From assembly GCA_003131365.1 (NCBI GenBank), contig PKVB01000040.1, forward strand, positions 4,441 to 10,882: a stretch of DNA of 6,442 bases, in the 5' to 3' direction. How positions within the stretch are numbered: position 1 is the stretch's first letter; the number at the start of each line of letters is the position of its first letter. Origin of the DNA: Gemmatimonadota bacterium (GTDB lineage: Bacteria > Gemmatimonadota > Gemmatimonadetes > Gemmatimonadales > Gemmatimonadaceae). A model generated the notes under the pieces. It saw nothing but the letters and a program-made list of their open reading frames with translations. It was not told where the DNA came from and ran no database searches. Positions 1 through 4,139 of the stretch are shown piece by piece. Made by a program: the position numbers and the translations under genes.

Positions 1-162
1 ATGCGCCAACGCGGCTCGCTTCCCCGCGCGACACTGGCGATGACCGGCCACAACGATTCCGCTTCACGTCGCGGCTGTCTCGCGGCGGGATGCGTCGATG
101 TCCTCATCAAGCCTGTCCCAATCGGCGAGCTCCTACGTCAGATCGAACGCCACCTGGCATAA
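1..162 (+). CDS. Response-regulator receiver domain protein, C-terminal part (5' end outside the window)
   Basis: Frame 1 is open from the first base to a TAA at 160-162 and encodes 53 residues that look like the second half of a CheY-like receiver domain. Threonine 15 in an AMTGH context fits the conserved switch Thr/Ser at the end of strand beta4. The segment CLAAGCVDVLIKPV (26-39) carries the invariant Lys37-Pro38 pair at the end of beta5. The remaining residues form the amphipathic last helix (ELLRQIERHLA). The phosphoacceptor aspartate and acidic pocket would lie upstream of the window. The protein stops directly after the receiver fold, so it is either a single-domain regulator or the C-terminal receiver of a larger protein such as a hybrid histidine kinase. 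The ATG at base 1 is only an internal methionine, because a receiver needs about 70 more residues. The phosphodiesterase gene follows closely on the same strand and could be co-transcribed. Confidence 0.82.
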   Translation: MRQRGSLPRATLAMTGHNDSASRRGCLAAGCVDVLIKPVPIGELLRQIERHLA

Positions 163-227
163 GTGAGCGCCGAGCGCGCCCACGCGCCGGGCCACTGCTC
201 CAGCGGTACTATCGAACGAAGTACCGC

Positions 228-1940
228 TTGTTCGCGCGAGAGAAGCGTCCGCGTCCGCCGCAGCGCGGGCTCATCATGCTTCAGATCGATGCCCTGGCGT
301 ATTCCGACCTGCGGCGCGCGCTCGAGCTGGGCCTCTGCCCGACAATCGCGCGGCTGCTGCGCGAAGGATTCGCGCTCAGGCGTTGGTTCTGCGGACTGCC
401 GTCGGCGACTCCGTATTGCCAGGCGGGGATGTTTCACGGCGAGAACGGTGGCATTCCGGCGTTTCGCTTCTACGACAAGGCGGCGCGCAAGGTAATCACC
501 TGCAATGCGCCGCACGGCGTACAGTACATCCGCGACCGCATCCATTCGCCGGGTGCGCTCGCCGGCGGCTCGAGTTACGTCAATCTTCTCGACGGTGATG
601 CGCAGACAGTGGCCTTCACCGTCGCCACGCGTGACAAGATGTCCGTGTATCGCAGGCTTGGCGGAACGCGGATGGGACTCCTCATGCTGCTGCATCCCAT
701 TCGTATGGCGCGCATGGTTCTTCAGGGCGCCTTCGAATGGCTGCTCGAGGAATGGGAGCGCGCGCGCGGCGAGCTGTCGGGAAGGGTGACGCACTCGGAG
801 GGCATTTTTCCGTTCATCCGCATTCTCAGCAATGTCGTCGTGCGCGAGCTGCAGACGATGGCGATTCTGCTCGACGTCTACCTCGGCGTTCCTATTATTT
901 ACAGCACTTTCATGCAGTACGACGAGCTGGCGCATCACTTCGGGCCATCGAGCAAGCAGGCACTCGTCGACCTGCGCCGCACCGATGCGCGCATCGCCGA
1001 GATCTGGAGGATGGCACAGCTGGCCGGGGGACGGGGCTACGATCTCATCATAATCTCCGACCATGGAATGACGCCGGCGCTGAGCTACCGGGTGCAGTAC
1101 GGGGAGTCGCTTGGAACGACGGTGCAGCAGATTCTGGATGAGACCCTGGTGAAGGGCACGCAGCCCTCGCGGTCGTTGGCCAGCTTTGCGGAGGATACCG
1201 AGTACTCCGACATCGGCCCCGAGGTCGTCGAAGCCGTCGCGCAGCTGACTCCGGCTTCGTTCGGAGCGAGAAGCGCGATTCGCAGGTTCCGCGACTGGCT
1301 GAGAAGCCGCTACGGGTTGCGCGAGATCATTTTCCCAGAGAAGTATCGCGTCGACCGGACGAACGATGTCGTCGTCACCTACAGCTCCTGTCTGGCGCTC
1401 CTGTACTTTGCGGCTACGGAGCAGCGGCTCTCGCTCGAGCAGATAACGGCCGACGCGCGCTGGGCCAGACTCTACGAACGGCTCGTTGCACACCCGGGGA
1501 TCGGCCTCGTCGCCACGGTCTCGCGTGGCGCGGTGAATCTGGCGGGCAAGCACGGCCGCGCGATTCTCCACGACGGGCAGATCCAGATCATCTCCGGCGA
1601 GAATCCGCTCGAGATCTTCGGCACCGAGCCGTACGTGCTGCGGGCAGTGGAATCGCTGGTGAACCAGCCGAACGCTGGCGATTGCGTTTTGTTCGGCACG
1701 TTCGACGGGTACGACATCATTTCGTTCGACGATCAGGTCGGCGCGCACGGGTCGGCCGGCGGCGATCAGGTTTATCCATTCATCATCTCACCCGAGCGGC
1801 TGGGGCTGGCGGGGGAATCACTGGAGGACGCGCGCGACATCCACCGCACGGTTCTCGCGCGCTACGCCGCCGCTAACGCCGACAATGCTCCTGCGGACGC
1901 CGCGCGCTTGACCCCCGCTGTGCCGCGCACAGCAGTCTGA
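228..1940 (+). CDS. Alkaline phosphatase superfamily phosphodiesterase (type I phosphodiesterase/nucleotide pyrophosphatase-like)
   Basis: Predicted two-metal hydrolase of the alkaline phosphatase superfamily that cleaves phosphate mono- or diesters; the substrate is unknown. Numbered from the TTG at 228 (570 residues), the expected motifs occur in order. Asp21 in QIDAL is a metal ligand. Thr61 in LPSATP is the likely nucleophile and is followed by FHGENGGIPAFRFYDK. Asp232 and His236 lie in YDELAHHFG, Asp278-His279 in ISDHGM, and His507 in GAHGSAGGDQ near the C-terminus. A hydrophobic helical stretch near residues 148-175 (MGLLMLLHPIRMARMVLQ...) may contact the membrane; no signal peptide is seen. 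The start is uncertain. ATG 276 would cut the first beta strand (GLIMLQID). ATG 90 lies inside the receiver gene, and its first 20-odd residues look like an out-of-frame shadow of that gene. TTG 228 is a compromise and lacks a clear Shine-Dalgarno sequence. The family is confident; the exact role is not. Confidence 0.83.
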   Translation: MFAREKRPRPPQRGLIMLQIDALAYSDLRRALELGLCPTIARLLREGFALRRWFCGLPSATPYCQAGMFHGENGGIPAFRFYDKAARKVITCNAPHGVQYIRDRIHSPGALAGGSSYVNLLDGDAQTVAFTVATRDKMSVYRRLGGTRMGLLMLLHPIRMARMVLQGAFEWLLEEWERARGELSGRVTHSEGIFPFIRILSNVVVRELQTMAILLDVYLGVPIIYSTFMQYDELAHHFGPSSKQALVDLRRTDARIAEIWRMAQLAGGRGYDLIIISDHGMTPALSYRVQYGESLGTTVQQILDETLVKGTQPSRSLASFAEDTEYSDIGPEVVEAVAQLTPASFGARSAIRRFRDWLRSRYGLREIIFPEKYRVDRTNDVVVTYSSCLALLYFAATEQRLSLEQITADARWARLYERLVAHPGIGLVATVSRGAVNLAGKHGRAILHDGQIQIISGENPLEIFGTEPYVLRAVESLVNQPNAGDCVLFGTFDGYDIISFDDQVGAHGSAGGDQVYPFIISPERLGLAGESLEDARDIHRTVLARYAAANADNAPADAARLTPAVPRTAV

Positions 1941-1971
1941 GTTCTTTGCCGCGGGCGGTCTTCTCCGGTGC

Positions 1972-2115
1972 GGCGGAGAGGGTCCTCTGCGGCTCCGGGC
2001 TCTCGCTCGTTAGTGGTCCGATCGGATCGGTGCGAGACTAAGGATCAGTCGCTCGGAGAGCATCACCGCACCGATTGTCGCTCGTGGGTCGTCGCCTACG
2101 AGGACCCTCTCCGCC
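1972..2115 (+). ncRNA. Structured element A: 144-base repeat closed by a 16-bp stem, candidate 3'-UTR RNA structure
   Basis: Bases 1972-1987 are perfectly complementary to 2100-2115 (16 bp), closing a 112-base interior. Inside, 2026-2034 pairs with 2067-2075 (9 bp), and that stem encloses a small GACT/AGTC hairpin (2036-2050). A competing hairpin, 2018-2022 with 2026-2030 (CCGAT/ATCGG), uses part of the same 9-bp stem, so alternative folds are possible. The block 2065-2097 is identical to its counterpart in element B. The element starts 31 bases after the phosphodiesterase stop and reads in the same direction, so it would lie in that mRNA's 3' untranslated region. It could be a structured RNA, a protein-binding palindrome, or one arm of a repeat or mobile element. 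The structure is seen in the sequence; the RNA role is inference. Confidence 0.5.
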
Positions 2116-2309
2116 TTCCCACTAAGTTCGACGGGGGGCCAGTCATCTCCGTCGCGCCACTGGGCGCGCGATCTCAGGTCGCGCGCGCTGTCCTGTTCAC
2201 CGCGCGCGGGAGCGCGCCGAGCAAAGCTCGGCAGTCCCGTGCCCCCCCACTGGGGCGACGCGGGCACACGCGGCACGAAGCGTCGCAGCAGTTACAGACT
2301 GTGGAGGGA
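2116..2309. other. Hairpin-rich spacer between elements A and B
   Basis: This 194-base stretch contains several short perfect palindromes. Bases 2164-2171 pair with 2179-2186 (8 bp, GCGCGCGA/TCGCGCGC); a competing 5-bp hairpin joins 2154-2158 to 2163-2167. Bases 2216-2222 pair with 2226-2232 (GCCGAGC-AAA-GCTCGGC) close to the centre of symmetry of the whole region. Bases 2239-2244 pair with 2262-2267, enclosing a CCCC-ACT-GGGG hairpin at 2245-2255. A weak resemblance (CGTCGC.CCA.TGGG) is visible on the plus strand near 2150-2164 and on the minus strand near 2261-2247, which suggests the inverted repeat once extended further inward. No gene is recognised. Confidence 0.55.
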
Positions 2310-2453
2310 GGTGAGGGTGTCCTCGCAGGCGACGACCCACGAGCGACAATCGGTGCGGTTACGCTCTCTCCGGGCGACTAATGCTTAGTCTCGCGCCGAT
2401 TCGATCGGACCACCAACGAGCGAGAGACCGGAGCCGAAGAGGACACCCTCACC
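2310..2453 (-). ncRNA. Structured element B: second 144-base copy, inverted, closed by a 15-bp stem
   Basis: Read on the minus strand, this is a close relative of element A: by eye about nine tenths of interior bases match, with one 2-base length difference. Its closing arms, 2439-2453 and 2310-2324, are perfectly complementary (15 bp). Compared with element A, four of these pairs differ, and every one is changed on both arms (G-C to T-A, A-T to G-C, G-C to T-A, C-G to G-C), so pairing is preserved. The internal GACTAA-GCA-TTAGTC hairpin is a perfect 6 bp here, while element A has one mismatch. The counterpart of the 9-bp stem carries one C/A mismatch. The invariant block is 2327-2359. The element begins 37 bases after the stop of the minus-strand hypothetical gene and reads in its sense direction. 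Confidence 0.5.
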
Positions 2454-2490
2454 GACCACATACAGAGATGCAAGCCGCAGCGCGGCAAGC

Positions 2491-2961
2491 CTAGAGAGCC
2501 GCGGCGCCTTCGACGATCGTCCTGAACGCCGAAGCCGAGATCTTCTCGGGCTCGAACTGCTCCCCCGCGCGCTTCATGACGCCACGCACGACCCGGTCGA
2601 CAGTGACGAGCGGCGCGTCGGCCTCGGCCTGGACCTCGACCTCCCACTTGCCGCGGTCGGGTCCCTTGAGGGTGTGGCGATATCTCGCCGTGAAAACCGT
2701 GTGGCGATGCACGATGATTGCGCGATCCTCCTCCTCGATCGGGAGGAACTCGTCGCCGGCGCTCTCGCTTAGCGCTTCGGGCGGTTCGTCGGGCTCGTGC
2801 CGGTGCTGTGGCTCGGGCGGCGGCGGAATCGCGGCGACGACGGCCACTCCGGTTTCAACACCCGATTGGCGCAATGGTGGAAACAACCTCACCTCGTCGA
2901 CGGCGTCCAATCCGATGCGGTCGGCTATCTCGCGCAGAAATCTTTCCGTAGTCTCGATCAC
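2491..2961 (-). CDS. Conserved-looking hypothetical protein with a proline-rich linker
   Basis: The 156-residue protein has no function I can assign. Residues 1-45 form a compact N-terminal segment (ERFLREIADRIGLDAVDEVRLF). A charged Pro/Glu/His linker follows at about 46-75 (PPPPEPQHRHEPDEPPE). The C-terminal part (about 78-156) looks like an alternating-strand domain: IIVHRHTVFTARYRHTLKG, then GKWEVEVQAEADAPLVTVDRVVRGVMKRAG. It has no signal peptide, membrane span or cysteines, so it is probably cytosolic. The GTG start at 2961 overlaps the stop of a 15-codon mini-ORF as GTGA. A GAAGGA Shine-Dalgarno-like sequence lies 23 bases upstream, too far for standard initiation, which favours translational coupling. 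Upstream, the same frame stays open into the LOR/SDH gene but I see no ATG, GTG or TTG start there. It is the last gene of the minus-strand cluster, and its mRNA would run into structured element B. Confidence 0.72.
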   Translation of the reverse strand: MIETTERFLREIADRIGLDAVDEVRLFPPLRQSGVETGVAVVAAIPPPPEPQHRHEPDEPPEALSESAGDEFLPIEEEDRAIIVHRHTVFTARYRHTLKGPDRGKWEVEVQAEADAPLVTVDRVVRGVMKRAGEQFEPEKISASAFRTIVEGAAAL

Positions 2962-3007
2962 GCGGATGCTTTGGAGAGGGAGAATCCTTCGTTCGTCTCG
3001 ATCACGC
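2951..3007. repeat. 13-bp direct repeat at a gene junction
   Basis: The sequence GTCTCGATCACGC occurs at 2951-2963 and again at 2995-3007, a 44-base offset. On the minus strand the upstream copy contains the LOR/SDH stop, and the downstream copy contains the start of the hypothetical gene. Confidence 0.7.
2958..3005 (-). CDS. Possible 15-codon coupling mini-ORF between the LOR/SDH gene and the hypothetical gene
   Basis: A GTG at 3005-3003 overlaps the LOR/SDH stop (TGA 3004-3002) and opens a frame of 15 codons, MIETNEGFSLSKASA. Its TGA (2960-2958) overlaps the GTG start of the next gene (2961-2959). Both overlaps are the 4-base GTGA type typical of translational coupling. Its first residues (MIET) repeat those of the following protein because of a 13-bp direct repeat. 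It may be a real relay for ribosomes, or the relic of a 44-base insertion or duplication at an ancestral direct stop/start overlap. No function is claimed for the peptide. Confidence 0.3.
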   Translation of the reverse strand: MIETNEGFSLSKASA

Positions 3008-4123
3008 CTGTGCCTTCGAAGTTTGACCGGAAGTCTGCACGGTCTTTCTGTCGGTGAGCTCGCGCTCCACGTACAGCTTCAGAATGTGCATGAAATCCTG
3101 CGCGTTCGTCACCACTCCGAATGCCTGGTGGGTGCCGCGGTCCTTGAGCTTGCTCACCACGAATTCGGACGAATCGACGCAGATGGTCGGAAGCTCGCGC
3201 ATCGACCCATCCTTCTCGGTGACGAATGCCGGGAGCATGTTACCGGTGGCGATCGCGTGCAGCGCGGTCGCAATGAGAATCGCCATTGTCGCGCGCGTCG
3301 TGTGGCGCTTCATCGCGTCCTGGGCGGCGAGAGTGTCGGTAATCACTTCGGGGAGTGGGCCGTCGTCGCGGATGGAGCCAGTGAGAACAAACGGAATCCC
3401 CTTCGTCACGCACGCGTGCATGATCCCGTCCTTGATCACGCCCTGATCGACGGCTTTCGCGATCGAGCCCGCGGCGCGCACCTTGTTGATCGCGCGCATG
3501 TGGAGGCCGTGACCGCCGGTCGTCGCCTCACCGGTGCGCGTCATACCGAGAGTGGTGCCGAATATCGACGCTTCGATGTCGTGCACCGCCACGGCGTTCC
3601 CAGCGAGCAGCGCCGACACGAAGCCGTTCTGGATGAACCAGACCATGTCGGCCCGCGCGCGGGAATGGACCAGCGCCGGTCCCGTCACCCAGATCGGATA
3701 CCCGCCGCGATCGCGCTCCTCGATGAGAATATGCGCCATCAGCGAATAGTCGATCGGCTTCTCGCGCGACACCTCGCTCGTCATGAACTTGAACTCGCCC
3801 TCTTCTTCGCCAAGGAACGAGCCGGTGTGGACGTAGATGCCTTCGCTTCCGTCCTCGGCGCTCCCGACGGCTACCCGGTCGCCCTTCTTCAGCTTGCGCC
3901 CTTCCCTGACGCAGAGGTCGTCGCCGTCCAGCACGAGCGACGCATCCATCCTCGGCTCACGCGGCATTCGCCACGCGCCCTTGATGCGGACGTAGGTCGG
4001 AAGATTCGTCGTCGAGAAGAAGTTCTCGGGGAGCACGCCGTCGGCCGGCGCGGGAACGAACCGCGCGTCGGGGGCGCTCGCCAACGCGGGCGCATTGAAG
4101 TCGGGGTGCCGTAGAATCGTCAC
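3002..4123 (-). CDS. LOR/SDH-domain protein of the TIGR00300 family, probable NAD-dependent ornithine cyclodeaminase-like enzyme
   Basis: The 373-residue protein matches from memory the family whose members include the archaeal-type ornithine cyclodeaminase and the C-terminal half of cyanobacterial AgrE/ArgZ. Those enzymes convert ornithine to proline plus ammonia using NAD. The LOR/SDH domain covers about residues 28-130 (LPENFFSTTNLPTYVRIKG, then RMDASLVLD and GEFKFMTSEVSREKP). The nucleotide-binding catalytic part follows: VTGPALVH at 146-153, ALLAGNAVAVHDIEASIFGT at 171-190, TGSIRDDGPLPEVITD at 248-263, GNMLP at 294-298, and VDSSEFVVSKLKDRG at 316-330. There is no N-terminal arginine dihydrolase domain, so arginine-to-ornithine conversion would need another enzyme. 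The start is a GTG with no clear Shine-Dalgarno sequence, 16 bases after the priA stop, suggesting transcription with priA. Family assignment is fairly firm; the exact reaction is inferred. Confidence 0.78.
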   Translation of the reverse strand: MTILRHPDFNAPALASAPDARFVPAPADGVLPENFFSTTNLPTYVRIKGAWRMPREPRMDASLVLDGDDLCVREGRKLKKGDRVAVGSAEDGSEGIYVHTGSFLGEEEGEFKFMTSEVSREKPIDYSLMAHILIEERDRGGYPIWVTGPALVHSRARADMVWFIQNGFVSALLAGNAVAVHDIEASIFGTTLGMTRTGEATTGGHGLHMRAINKVRAAGSIAKAVDQGVIKDGIMHACVTKGIPFVLTGSIRDDGPLPEVITDTLAAQDAMKRHTTRATMAILIATALHAIATGNMLPAFVTEKDGSMRELPTICVDSSEFVVSKLKDRGTHQAFGVVTNAQDFMHILKLYVERELTDRKTVQTSGQTSKAQA

Positions 4124-4139
4124 GCTTTAAAGATAAGCT

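Larger units (their letters stand above)
1941..2490. other. 550-bp non-coding region between convergent genes, rich in inverted repeats
   Basis: The region lies between the phosphodiesterase stop and the stop of the minus-strand hypothetical gene. I see no convincing protein gene: the open frames here are low-complexity, and the best of them show the same peptide-like strings on opposite strands only because the DNA is an inverted repeat. The layout is a 31-base leader with a hairpin (1962-1967 pairing with 1974-1979), element A (1972-2115), a 194-base hairpin-rich spacer, element B on the minus strand (2310-2453), and 37 bases before the hypothetical gene's stop. The 37-base piece holds a small GCCGC/GCGGC hairpin on the minus strand. 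No T-run follows any of the hairpins, so none is a classic Rho-independent terminator. Confidence 0.8.

Noticed and set aside
138..1748. Long open frame on the minus strand opposite the phosphodiesterase
   Set aside because: It is Arg-rich with no recognisable domain and lies fully antisense to a gene with intact catalytic motifs; long antisense frames are usual in GC-rich DNA.
1962..1979. Rho-independent terminator after the phosphodiesterase (TCTCCG/CGGAGA hairpin)
   Set aside because: No T-run follows, and the 3' arm is also part of the 16-bp closing stem of element A.
1968..2381. Possible protein of 137 residues in the central region
   Set aside because: Its recurring peptide strings appear on both strands only because the DNA is an inverted repeat, and it shows no domain; the pairing pattern fits a non-coding structure better.
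1972..2453. Insertion sequence or MITE with long terminal inverted repeats
   Set aside because: No transposase and no target-site duplication is visible at either edge, and each arm carries its own covarying closing stem. It is not excluded as an origin, but not supported enough to call.
1941..2490. CRISPR array or tRNA gene in the intergenic region
   Set aside because: There are only two inverted copies with no regular short direct repeats or spacers, and no cloverleaf with a T-loop or anticodon pattern.
2576..4114. Long plus-strand open frame opposite the hypothetical and LOR/SDH genes
   Set aside because: It has low-complexity, His/Arg-rich composition and no motifs, while the minus strand encodes a clear LOR/SDH family protein.
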